Below are positions 33,826 to 42,183 of a stretch of 64,000 bases of DNA, one piece after another (position 1 is the first letter of the stretch; each line of letters opens with the position of its first letter). Source of the DNA: Lewinellaceae bacterium (GTDB lineage: Bacteria; Bacteroidota; Bacteroidia; Chitinophagales; Saprospiraceae); assembly GCA_016712415.1 (NCBI GenBank), contig JADJRC010000050.1:124001-188000 (forward strand), read 5' to 3'. The notes under the pieces were generated by a model. It worked only from the letters and a program-made list of their open reading frames with translations, was not told where the DNA came from and searched no databases. The translations under genes and the position numbers were made by a program.

Positions 33826-35202
33826 TCATCGGAGTGATTGAATGTCCTGGATTATTTTTTTGGCGAGGTTTTCGGCAACGACGATTGAACTGCTTTCGGA
33901 ATATACCCTGATGATTGGCTCCGTGTTGGAAGGCCGCAGGTGTACCCAACCGCTTTCAAAGTCGATCTTAAGTCCGTCTTCCGTGTTGATCTGTTCTTTC
34001 CGGTATTTTTCCCGAAGGGCTAAAAATATCTTGTCGAGGTCGATATCCGGCGTTTTATCGAGTTTGGTTTTGGACATCTGGTATTCCGGGTAGGTTTTTC
34101 GCAAGGTGGATATTTGCTTGCCGCAGTTGGATAAATGGCTGAGAAACAGCGCAATACCAACCAATGCATCCCGGCCGTAGTGCAAATCGGGCAGGATTAC
34201 ACCGCCATTGCCTTCTCCTCCGATAACGGCCTTTACCGCCTTCATTTTTTCCACTACATTCACCTCACCCACTGCCGCTGCAAAGTACTCGCCGCCGTAT
34301 TTGACCGTGACATCGCGCAAGGCACGCGTGCTCGACAGGTTGGACACCGTATTACCTGGGCGCTTGGAGAGCACATAATCCGCAACCGCCACGAGGGTAT
34401 ACTCTTCGCCAAACAACTCCCCGTCTTCACACATAAACACCAGCCGGTCCACATCAGGATCAACGGCGATGCCCAGGTTCGCTTTTTGCTGGCGCACTTC
34501 GGTCGATAACTGGCCTAAATGTCCTTTCAGGGGCTCCGGGTTATGTGCAAAATGCCCGTTGACCTCACCATTGATGACCAATACCTGGCAACCCAGCGCT
34601 TCCAGCAGGGGCGGCACGGACAGTGCGCCGGTCGAATTGATGGCATCTACCACTATCCTGAATTTTTTGGCGCGAATAGCATCAATGTCAACCAACGGCA
34701 GTTCCAGTATCTTTTCGATATGTTTGCCGATGTACGAATCGTCGGTATGGTACGCGCCAATATTGTCAACCGATGCATATTCAATGTTTCCCTTGGCGAT
34801 GTACGCCAAAACCTTCTCTCCGTCAGCGGCATTGATAAACTCGCCTTTATGGTTCAGGAGTTTGAGCGCATTCCATTCTTTCGGGTTGTGGCTGGCGGTC
34901 AATACAATACCTCCTCCCGCATTTTCCATGGGTACTGCCATTTCAACCGTCGGGGTTGTGCTTAATCCCAGGTCAACAACAGAAATCCCCATCGCTCTCA
35001 GGGTATTGACAGCCAGGGCACTGACGAGCGCACCCGAAACCCTGCCGTCGCGCCCAATCACTATTTTAGGGTTTTTCGTTGTTTTGAGTACCCACTGGCC
35101 AAAGGCAGCGGTACATTCAACGATGTCTTGCGGGGTAAGGTTTTCACCGGGACGGCCGCCGATGGTGCCGCGAAAGCCGGAAATTGATTTTATGAGTGGC
35201 AA
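33826..35202 (-). CDS. glmM: Phosphoglucosamine mutase (GlmM-type phosphohexomutase)
   Basis: The enzyme converts glucosamine 6-phosphate to the 1-phosphate for peptidoglycan and lipid A. The start is set at TTG 35202 (reads MPLIKSISGFRGTIGG). The upstream in-frame extension to 35340 lies across a promoter element at 35267-35260 and looks non-coding. The phosphoserine is S104 in TASHNPKEW, the metal loop is DPDVDRLVF, and sugar- and phosphate-binding blocks are GGEGNGGVI and RPSNTEPIIRVY. At 458 residues it fits the family. Phosphomannomutase activity cannot be excluded. Confidence 0.9.
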   Translation of the reverse strand: MPLIKSISGFRGTIGGRPGENLTPQDIVECTAAFGQWVLKTTKNPKIVIGRDGRVSGALVSALAVNTLRAMGISVVDLGLSTTPTVEMAVPMENAGGGIVLTASHNPKEWNALKLLNHKGEFINAADGEKVLAYIAKGNIEYASVDNIGAYHTDDSYIGKHIEKILELPLVDIDAIRAKKFRIVVDAINSTGALSVPPLLEALGCQVLVINGEVNGHFAHNPEPLKGHLGQLSTEVRQQKANLGIAVDPDVDRLVFMCEDGELFGEEYTLVAVADYVLSKRPGNTVSNLSSTRALRDVTVKYGGEYFAAAVGEVNVVEKMKAVKAVIGGEGNGGVILPDLHYGRDALVGIALFLSHLSNCGKQISTLRKTYPEYQMSKTKLDKTPDIDLDKIFLALREKYRKEQINTEDGLKIDFESGWVHLRPSNTEPIIRVYSESSSIVVAENLAKKIIQDIQSLR

Positions 35203-35259
35203 TTTCTGAGAAAATTTGAATTGAAAATGAGCATTGTGTCTGTTCCGAGGGAGGATTTG

Positions 35260-35267
35260 CAAAGGTA
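35260..35267 (-). promoter_or_regulatory. -7 promoter element of glmM
   Basis: Minus strand TACCTTTG (35267-35260) followed by C. It lies 57 nt before the TTG start at 35202 and inside the longer ORF, which argues against a start at 35340. Confidence 0.55.
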
Positions 35268-35306
35268 CAAACAATAAATGGAGGTCAGGGTGCCATATTG
35301 TGACAC

Positions 35307-36416
35307 TTATTTGCTTTCCTGCATACCCAGAGCCTCCCACATTTTGTCGTATATTAAGGTATTGTCATACAGGCCTGAAAACAACTCGGCTTTGGGGCCA
35401 TAGGCAAATACAGGGACCAGCGCGGTTGTATGCAGGCGGGAGGCAAATACGGGTTTAAATTCTTTACGGGTATCTCCCGGTGTCAATGCCAGCCCGCCAC
35501 ATTCGTGATCGCCCGTCACGATGACGAGCGTCTCGCCGTTTGATGCAGCAAACTCCAGTGCCTTTTTGATAGTTTTGTCAAAGTCGAACAGTTCGGCGCG
35601 GAGCCAGTTCCTGTCGTTGGCATGACATGCCCAGTCGATCTGACTGCCTTCTACCATGAGAAAAAACCCTTTGTCGCTTCTTTTCTCCAGATACCTGCAC
35701 ACCGAAGCCGTAGCACCCGGCAGGTACTGGCGACCTGCGGAGGCCGTCGGCGGTTCGCGGTCGGAGGTAAACAGCATGAATGGCGCAGAGCCGTCGAGCG
35801 GCAGGTTGCGCATGGAAGTGCCCCGGCGGAGGACATAGCCGCGATGTTTGAGTGTGTCTTCCAGATTCAGGTGGTCGGAGCGGTCGTTGAAAAAATGTTC
35901 CCCGCCGCCGACAAAGCAATCGAGCTGTGTTTTCAGATAATCCAGCGCAATTTCGTCGGTAAACGCCCTGATCTCGCGATGGGCTATAAAAGAGGCAGGT
36001 GTCGCGTGCGGCGCCGAGCAGGACACAACCATGCCGGTTGCCAGTCCCCGGGCGTCCAGTTCTTCCAGAATGGTTCTGCAGGGTTTGTTGTCCGGTGGCA
36101 GCATCCCGATGGTGCCGTTGGTGGTTTTTTCCCCGCAAGAAAATGCCGTGGCGCCGGCGGCAGAATCGGTGACCAGGTCATTGCAGGAATGGCTTTTATG
36201 GAAACCGACTATCGGAAACTGTTCAAAAGCAGTTTTGCCTACTCCGATCCAGTATACACCCGCCGATACCTGCGACAACGCCATGCCGTCGCCGATAAGC
36301 AGGATGATATTTTTAGGGCGCTCGGAGAATTTTACAGGCTGAATATCAGCACTTTGCTTGCCGGGAGACGCACATCCGGCAAAAATAAACAGTATAGGCA
36401 GCAAAATCTGGCGCAT
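35307..36416 (-). CDS. Alkaline phosphatase, lipoprotein
   Basis: The start is ATG 36416. The first residues MRQILLPILFIFAGC form a lipoprotein signal with acylation at C15. Catalytic features of the PhoA-type superfamily are ILLIGDGMALSQVSA (first metal aspartate), DSAAGATAFSCGEKTTNG (nucleophile serine of the DSAA motif), MVEGSQIDWACHAND and VTGDHECGG (metal His and Asp). At 369 residues it has no extra domains. A phosphate-scavenging role at the cell envelope is inferred. It follows lolD on the same strand, and a 21-bp palindrome lies immediately ahead of the start. Confidence 0.93.
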   Translation of the reverse strand: MRQILLPILFIFAGCASPGKQSADIQPVKFSERPKNIILLIGDGMALSQVSAGVYWIGVGKTAFEQFPIVGFHKSHSCNDLVTDSAAGATAFSCGEKTTNGTIGMLPPDNKPCRTILEELDARGLATGMVVSCSAPHATPASFIAHREIRAFTDEIALDYLKTQLDCFVGGGEHFFNDRSDHLNLEDTLKHRGYVLRRGTSMRNLPLDGSAPFMLFTSDREPPTASAGRQYLPGATASVCRYLEKRSDKGFFLMVEGSQIDWACHANDRNWLRAELFDFDKTIKKALEFAASNGETLVIVTGDHECGGLALTPGDTRKEFKPVFASRLHTTALVPVFAYGPKAELFSGLYDNTLIYDKMWEALGMQESK

Positions 36417-36418
36417 AG

Positions 36419-36439
36419 ACGTTTCAATACTTGAAACGT
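36419..36439. promoter_or_regulatory. Perfect palindrome and TTGAAAC repeats at the alkaline phosphatase start
   Basis: ACGTTTCAA (36419-36427), TAC spacer, TTGAAACGT (36431-36439): a perfect 9-bp inverted repeat. A third TTGAAAC copy follows at 36439-36445. It lies 2 bp from the ATG at 36416. It could be an operator, perhaps phosphate-responsive, or a hairpin over the ribosome-binding region. The function is inferred. Confidence 0.5.
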
Positions 36440-36463
36440 TGAAACAAGGATTAATCCCGGCGT

Positions 36464-37123
36464 TCAACTTGAAATTAAAAGGCCGTCTTTCATTTCCATA
36501 CATCGGTCGGAAAGATCAGCGAGTTCTTTATTATGTGTTACGATGACGAAGGCCTGACCATAGTCGTCGCGCAGTTGGCGAATAAGCCGGTGCAGGTCCT
36601 GCGAAGCCATGCTGTCCAGGTTGCCGGTCGGCTCATCTGCAAAAATGATGTCGGGCTGGTTGATCAGCGAACGGGCTACGGCAACCCGCTGTTGTTCGCC
36701 CCCGCTCAATTCCGTGGGTTTGTGGGTGACCCTGTCGGACAAACCCAGGTAATCGAGCAATTCGGCAGCGCGCTTCTTCACCTCTTCGTCCGGCTTTTGG
36801 CCGATATACCCGGGAATACACACATTCTCCAGCGCGGTAAATTCGGGCAACAAGTGGTGAAACTGAAAGACAAAGCCAATGTGCCGGTTGCGGAAGGCCG
36901 CCAGTTTCCTGGCGCTCAGCGTGGTGATCCGGGTGTCGCGAATAAGAAGGTCGCCTTTATCGGAGGCATCAAGTGTGCCGAGAATATGAAGCAGCGTACT
37001 TTTGCCGGCCCCGGATTTGCCGACAATGCTGACGATTTCACCGGCTTGCACCTCGAGATTCACCCCCTTCAGAATTTCGAGGGAGCCGTATGACTTATGT
37101 ATATTATTGGCCTTGAGTACCAT
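36464..37123 (-). CDS. lolD: ABC transporter ATP-binding protein, LolD type
   Basis: This ATPase subunit belongs to the MacB/LolD class, probably of the lipoprotein-releasing LolCDE system. Walker A is GKSGAGKST at 35-43, the Q-loop is FVFQFHHLLPEF (the FQFHxLLPEFT form is typical of LolD), the signature is LSGGEQQR, and Walker B IIFADEPTG is followed by NLDSMAS. It has 219 residues and a single domain. No permease gene is adjacent, so LolC/E must be encoded elsewhere; this is common in Bacteroidota. It is divergent from the glycosyltransferase gene with a 110-bp gap. Confidence 0.9.
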   Translation of the reverse strand: MVLKANNIHKSYGSLEILKGVNLEVQAGEIVSIVGKSGAGKSTLLHILGTLDASDKGDLLIRDTRITTLSARKLAAFRNRHIGFVFQFHHLLPEFTALENVCIPGYIGQKPDEEVKKRAAELLDYLGLSDRVTHKPTELSGGEQQRVAVARSLINQPDIIFADEPTGNLDSMASQDLHRLIRQLRDDYGQAFVIVTHNKELADLSDRCMEMKDGLLISS

Positions 37124-37233
37124 GCGGCAAATGTCTGAAAAAAGTTTGAAGCTTTGCCGCTTCGTTGATCCCGATAAAAAAGCCGGCAGAAGCGATCATT
37201 ACAAATCATCCCTTAAACCCCAAACCTGCATCT

Positions 37234-38463
37234 ATGCGAATCCTTCAGTTGTGCAACAAATTTCCCTGGCCCCTGAAAGACGGGGCGGCGATTGCCAGTA
37301 CCTATCTTGCCAAAGCATTTGCCGAACTCGGCAGCGAAGTGAGCCTGCTCTCGATGAACACCAGCAAACACTGGTTTGATACGAACGACCTTCCGCACGA
37401 TTTCGACCACTATTCAACTATACATACGGTGTATGTGGATAACCGCATCCGCCTTATACCGGCTCTGGTGAACCTGTTTACCGACAAGTCGTACCACGTA
37501 GAGCGTTTTGCAAACGATACTTTTGCGCAAAAACTGGCGAGCATTCTCCACGACAACACATTCGATATTATCCAACTGGAATCCCTGTACCTCACGCCTT
37601 ATATTCCGGTAATCCGGCAGCACTCCGACGGCCTGATCGCCCTGCGTGCACACAACGTGGAGCACGAAATCTGGGAGCGTGTGGCAGAGAACTCCAACCC
37701 CCTGAAAAAGTGGTATTTACAAAAAATAACGCACCGGCTAAAACACTACGAGACCCGGCACCTCAATGATTATGACCTCGTCGTGGGTATCAGCGCCCGC
37801 GATGTTGAACAGTTTCAGCAACTGGGTCTGTACAATCCGGCGACCGTCGCCCCAATCGGCCTCGATTGCCGCGATTACACACCCGATTATTCCAGTTTTG
37901 ACCGGCCGCTAAGTTTGTCTTTCATCGGCTCGCTGGACTGGATGCCCAATCAGGAAGGATTAAAGTGGTTTTTGGAGGAGGTGTGGCAGGCGCATCTGGC
38001 GCCGAATTTCCCGGGACTCACCTTTCATATTGCCGGCCGGACAGCACCGCCGTGGCTGAGAAATCTGGATATGGAGCGCGTCCACTTCCACGGAGAGGTG
38101 GAACGTTCGGCCGATTTTCTGAACCGGCATTCGGTCATGGTCGTCCCGCTCCTTTCCGGAGGCGGCATGCGCGCTAAAATCCTGGAAGGCATGGCCGTCG
38201 GAAAGGTGGTGTTGTCTACCTCGGTAGGCATGGAGGGCATACACGCAAGGCACCAGAAACAGTGCCTGATTGCAGATAAACCCGAGGCGTTTCTCGAAGC
38301 CATACGCTGGTGTTATGCCCGGCAGCGAGAGTTGCCGGAATACGGCCGCCAGGCGCAGGCATTCTGTATGGAACACTTCGACAACCTCGAAGTCGGACGG
38401 CGACTTTTGCACACATATGGAACAATGCTGGAAACAAAATCCGCCCTGACCTTGCAAGGTTAA
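37234..38463 (+). CDS. Glycosyltransferase (GT-B, GT4-like)
   Basis: The start is ATG 37234 (MRILQLCNKFPWPLKDGAA); the longer frame from 37165 adds a non-conserved leader. The N-terminal domain carries RAHNVEHEIWERVA. The C-terminal donor-binding domain contains FIGSLDWMPNQEGLKWFLEEV, FHGEVERSADFLNRHSVMVVPLLSGGGMRAKILEGMA and STSVGMEGI, a typical GT4-type nucleotide-sugar site with the glutamate of the E-x7-E region. The acceptor is unknown; cell-surface polysaccharide or protein glycosylation is likely. It has 409 residues. No polysaccharide cluster surrounds it. Confidence 0.9.
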   Translation: MRILQLCNKFPWPLKDGAAIASTYLAKAFAELGSEVSLLSMNTSKHWFDTNDLPHDFDHYSTIHTVYVDNRIRLIPALVNLFTDKSYHVERFANDTFAQKLASILHDNTFDIIQLESLYLTPYIPVIRQHSDGLIALRAHNVEHEIWERVAENSNPLKKWYLQKITHRLKHYETRHLNDYDLVVGISARDVEQFQQLGLYNPATVAPIGLDCRDYTPDYSSFDRPLSLSFIGSLDWMPNQEGLKWFLEEVWQAHLAPNFPGLTFHIAGRTAPPWLRNLDMERVHFHGEVERSADFLNRHSVMVVPLLSGGGMRAKILEGMAVGKVVLSTSVGMEGIHARHQKQCLIADKPEAFLEAIRWCYARQRELPEYGRQAQAFCMEHFDNLEVGRRLLHTYGTMLETKSALTLQG

Positions 38464-38505
38464 ACACCTGCCGCCCGTTATACCCTTAATTAGAAACCGT
38501 CTTAC

Positions 38506-40326
38506 ATGCTACGACTTCTTTTCATCCAGATTGTTGGCCTGGTCTTTACAACCTGCATCTGCGGTCAAACCTATTTTCAAAAAACATACGACCTGGGCTT
38601 CACCGACGCAGGCAATGGCGCTATGGTCCTCGGCAATGGCGACATCCTGACCGGCGGCGAGCATCTGGACGAACAGAAAATATGGATACAGCGGCTTAAT
38701 CCGCAAGGCGCTGTCAAATGGTCCAGGTTGTATAAAACCACCGGAAACGCCCATCAGGCTGTTGATATTCAGCAAATGACGGACGGAAGCATTCTGGTGG
38801 TCTATCGCGCTTTGGTTCAAGGGACAGGCACGGTAAGCGGCTGGATGAAAATCACGGAAGCCGGCGATTTCGTCTGGAACCGGCAAAGCACTACAGGCGC
38901 TGTGCTTTACAAAGCGCTCCCGCTGGCCAACGGCGGGTATCTGCTGACCGGCGCCGACAACAGCGCGCCCAATAACAGCAACGCGCTGGCGATAAAAATC
39001 AATGAAGACGGGCAGGTGCTCTGGCATACCAGTTTCGGCGATGCCATCAGAACCGAAAACCTGCGAAAATGCTGGGAAAACAGCGAGGGGTTCATCTATT
39101 GCGCCGGTGTATCGGATAAATTCAACGGCGACAGAGCGGGACTGTTGACCAAACTGGCGCCCAACGGAACGGTTTTGTGGTCGCGACGCTACGGCATCCC
39201 CTCCACCATTGAAGAGTTCAACGCAGTAGCGCCGTTTAGCGGCAGTACCGATCTGCTGTTGGCAGGTCATTCGCTGAGTCCGGGTTTTGAATACGACAGG
39301 GTGTTGCTGATCAGGGTCAGCAGTGCAGGCGACCTCAAATGGGCGCGAACCTATGAGTACCCTGACCTCGACATTGCCGGCATCGATCTGCTGGCAATTC
39401 CCGGTGATCAATTTCTCGTCTCCTTCGCCAACCTCAACAATGGCCTGGGCAGCCCGTCCGCCCTGATGAAAGTTGCCCAAAACGGCGATATAGCTTGGAA
39501 ATACGAATACAAAACCGGTGGAGAGCGCAATATTTTCCGAAAACTGCTTCCCTCTGGCGGCGGCTTTATCGCTGCCGGCTCGTCGGTGATTAACGGCGAC
39601 GAGCAGGTGTACGTCGCCCGGATCGGACAGGACGGGCTCATGCCGGGTAGCGAGTGCTGTCCAACCGGCATCACCCTCATCGTCAGAGATGCCGTTGTTG
39701 ATAATGAAACGTTCACCCCGGCTTACCAGGACAATTTTTCCAGTATTGCGACTACCGCTAATCAGGAGACGGCAAATCCCGTGGTGACCGAAATATGCCA
39801 GCCCATCGACCTCGATTTTGCGCTTTCCGACTCCAGTATTTGCCCCGGCGAGTGTATCGATATTACCCTCATCGGCAATTCACCCGACGTCAGTTACACC
39901 CTGACCACAACGGGCGGCATACCCGATCCTGACGTGCCCGGCCGGGTCTGCTATCCGAACCCCGGAACATTTTTTGTCGTCAGGAAAGGCGCCGGCAGCA
40001 GCTGCACTAAAGAGCAGACCATTAAAATAATATCAGGCGTTGCACCGGACGCCGTGCCCAACGCCTTCACCCCCAACGGCGACGGCGTTAACGACCGGTT
40101 CAAACCAGTTTTCTTTTGCCCGGTTCTTACCTCCAGGTTCAGCATTTTCAACCGCTGGGGCAAAAAAGTCTTTGAGAGTCAAAACCCGGACGATGCCTGG
40201 GACGGAAAGGTGGACGGGAAAGAGGCCCCGAGCGATGTATATGTGTGGCTCCTGGAGTATGAGGCCGTTCGGGAGGGAATTGGTCAAAAATTGACACAAA
40301 AGGGAAGTGTTGCGCTGCTGAGATAA
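38506..40326 (+). CDS. Secreted T9SS type B (CHU_C) protein with propeller-like repeats, tandem copy 1
   Basis: A signal peptide (MLRLLFIQIVGLVFTTCICG) is followed by repeated units of the form GDILTGGE...KIWIQRLNPQGAVKWSRLY (~25-400), resembling Delta-60 or PQQ-type beta-propeller blades. A small Ig-like part and the CHU_C sorting domain follow (NAFTPNGDGVNDRFKPVF ... SIFNRWGKKVFES). At 606 residues it is exactly as long as the next gene, 30 bp downstream. The two C-termini are almost identical in DNA while the propeller regions differ clearly, so this is a tandem duplication with later homogenisation of the end. Export and surface attachment are inferred; the ligand is unknown. Confidence 0.88.
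   Translation: MLRLLFIQIVGLVFTTCICGQTYFQKTYDLGFTDAGNGAMVLGNGDILTGGEHLDEQKIWIQRLNPQGAVKWSRLYKTTGNAHQAVDIQQMTDGSILVVYRALVQGTGTVSGWMKITEAGDFVWNRQSTTGAVLYKALPLANGGYLLTGADNSAPNNSNALAIKINEDGQVLWHTSFGDAIRTENLRKCWENSEGFIYCAGVSDKFNGDRAGLLTKLAPNGTVLWSRRYGIPSTIEEFNAVAPFSGSTDLLLAGHSLSPGFEYDRVLLIRVSSAGDLKWARTYEYPDLDIAGIDLLAIPGDQFLVSFANLNNGLGSPSALMKVAQNGDIAWKYEYKTGGERNIFRKLLPSGGGFIAAGSSVINGDEQVYVARIGQDGLMPGSECCPTGITLIVRDAVVDNETFTPAYQDNFSSIATTANQETANPVVTEICQPIDLDFALSDSSICPGECIDITLIGNSPDVSYTLTTTGGIPDPDVPGRVCYPNPGTFFVVRKGAGSSCTKEQTIKIISGVAPDAVPNAFTPNGDGVNDRFKPVFFCPVLTSRFSIFNRWGKKVFESQNPDDAWDGKVDGKEAPSDVYVWLLEYEAVREGIGQKLTQKGSVALLR
40057..40178 (+). repeat. Near-identical CHU_C coding block, copy 1
   Basis: These 122 bp match 41908-42029 with a single seen difference (A versus T at 40108), at an offset of 1851 bp. 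Similarity drops on both sides. The block codes for the sorting-domain core PNAFTPNGDGVNDRFK to KKVFES. Confidence 0.8.
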
Positions 40327-40356
40327 TGCCGGGACTGGAATCCCCGTTTATCCGCC

Positions 40357-42177
40357 ATGACGAAAAACAGTTTCCTGCTCGTAACCTCTATCTATTGCTT
40401 TACCATTTTATCTGCTTCAGCCCAGTCACCCTTTAAAAAAACGATCGCTCCTCCCGGAGTCAACCAGAACAACACCTGGGCTTTTGCCTTATCGGCTATC
40501 TCTTTTGATGCCAACACTTTGTACACTTGCGGGTTTCAACATGCCGGCCCCGCCAGGGATAAAGCCGTTGTTGCTGCCCTCACTGCAGATGGCAATTTGA
40601 TTTGGTGCAAAACATACGCCACAACACCAAATAATGAACAAGCCAAGGATATTGCACCAACCCCGGAGGGCAACCTGATCGTTTTGATGGAGCGGTCGAG
40701 CCCGGCCGGAGGCCAGATGGCCGCCATGAAAATTACACCCAACGGCGACATACTTTGGAGCAAAACATACGGGAATGGTCGCACCGGCGAAAAAGTCAGC
40801 GTCGTCGCAGACGGGTTTATCCTGGCAGGGTCATCCAAACAGGGTGGGATTGAAACGCCGCTTGTTCTGAAAACTGATCCAGATGGCAATGTCGTCTGGC
40901 AACGTTCTGTCGAATTGCCCGGAGTGTTCAACACTTTCACCAGTTCCGTAGTGGCAAACGACGGATCTGTTTTTGTTTCCGGAAATTACAGCACCGGAAG
41001 TGATATACATGGTATAGTACTGAAGATCACGGCAGACGGCGCCATAATGTGGTGTAAATCTTTTGACACTGGAGGATTTAATCTGTTTCGCGACCTGACT
41101 ATGCTAAGCGACGGTACGATCGTTGCCGCTGGACAGGTTTATTCCGGACAGACATGGATACTGCATCTGGACGACACTGGTAATATTCTGTCGTCCAACG
41201 TCCTTTCTCCCCTCGACAATGGCTTTCTGGATGCCGCAAGCATAACAAGCACTCCTGACGACAAGGTCTTGCTTACCTTGTCTCTCGGTGTCCTGGCGAA
41301 GGTCGGCCCGGATGCGACAATCGAATGGGCCTACCAACTCGGCAACATTTCCAATCCTGGCGCTACTTCTTTGTTTAAGGCGAACAACCTGCCGGGAGCG
41401 GGGTTCCTTGTTGCAGGTATTGACAAACCGGATCCAGTAAATCTCGACCAGATGCTGTTGGCTCGCACAGATCAGGATGGTCGGCCCGGCGATTGTTGTG
41501 TGAACGCTATGGCTTACAACAGGTCTGCCAATACAGCAGTGGTTAACGAAATACCCATCGTACCCTCCGGGACGGTGGCTTTCGGCAACTACATCTTAGC
41601 CATAGAAACCGTAACGCCTGCTATTGCCTCAACCTGCCAAAGCGCCCAGATCAATGCCGATTTTGACCTGTCCAGGGATTCTGTCTGCCCCTTGGAGTGC
41701 GTCGTATTGAGCCTGCCCGATTCCATTCCGCCGGATGCGCAGGTAACCTGGAGTTTTCCATCCGGTGTAACGGTTGACAGCTCCGGTTCGCCTGATCTCT
41801 GTTTTGCGCAAAGTGGAATGTATGAAATCAGTCTGACCATTAGCCTCGGCACCTGTCGGGATTCGGTCTCGAAAACGGTTAGCGTGGCCAGTTTGAAGGA
41901 CCAGTTTCCCAACGCCTTCACCCCCAACGGCGACGGCGTTAACGACCGGTTCAAACCTGTTTTCTTTTGCCCGGTTCTTACCTCCAGGTTCAGCATTTTC
42001 AACCGCTGGGGCAAAAAAGTCTTTGAGAGCCAGAGCCCGGACGATGCCTGGGACGGCAAGGTTGATGGAGCGGATGCGCCGAGTGACGTATACGTGTGGC
42101 AACTGGAATACGAAGCGATCCGGGAGGGCGTCCGTGAGAAGTTGATGGAAAAAGGAGATGTAGCCCTGTTGCGCTGA
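40357..42177 (+). CDS. Secreted T9SS type B (CHU_C) protein with propeller-like repeats, tandem copy 2
   Basis: The same plan as the preceding gene: signal peptide (MTKNSFLLVTSIYCFTILSASAQ), blade-like repeats such as NLIWCKTYATTPNNEQAKDI and GDILWSKTYGNGRTGEKV (~35-380), an Ig/PKD-like segment near 455-510 and a CHU_C sorting domain ending EKGDVALLR. Only 30 bp separate it from copy 1, so the two are likely co-transcribed. The propeller part has diverged strongly from copy 1, which may mean a different binding target. The last codon is 6 bp from the end of the convergent peptide-binding-protein gene. Confidence 0.88.
   Translation: MTKNSFLLVTSIYCFTILSASAQSPFKKTIAPPGVNQNNTWAFALSAISFDANTLYTCGFQHAGPARDKAVVAALTADGNLIWCKTYATTPNNEQAKDIAPTPEGNLIVLMERSSPAGGQMAAMKITPNGDILWSKTYGNGRTGEKVSVVADGFILAGSSKQGGIETPLVLKTDPDGNVVWQRSVELPGVFNTFTSSVVANDGSVFVSGNYSTGSDIHGIVLKITADGAIMWCKSFDTGGFNLFRDLTMLSDGTIVAAGQVYSGQTWILHLDDTGNILSSNVLSPLDNGFLDAASITSTPDDKVLLTLSLGVLAKVGPDATIEWAYQLGNISNPGATSLFKANNLPGAGFLVAGIDKPDPVNLDQMLLARTDQDGRPGDCCVNAMAYNRSANTAVVNEIPIVPSGTVAFGNYILAIETVTPAIASTCQSAQINADFDLSRDSVCPLECVVLSLPDSIPPDAQVTWSFPSGVTVDSSGSPDLCFAQSGMYEISLTISLGTCRDSVSKTVSVASLKDQFPNAFTPNGDGVNDRFKPVFFCPVLTSRFSIFNRWGKKVFESQSPDDAWDGKVDGADAPSDVYVWQLEYEAIREGVREKLMEKGDVALLR
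41908..42029 (+). repeat. Near-identical CHU_C coding block, copy 2
   Basis: Second copy of the 122-bp block at 40057-40178. It differs at one position seen by eye, whereas upstream sequence in the two genes is widely different. Confidence 0.8.
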
Positions 42178-42183
42178 CTCCTG

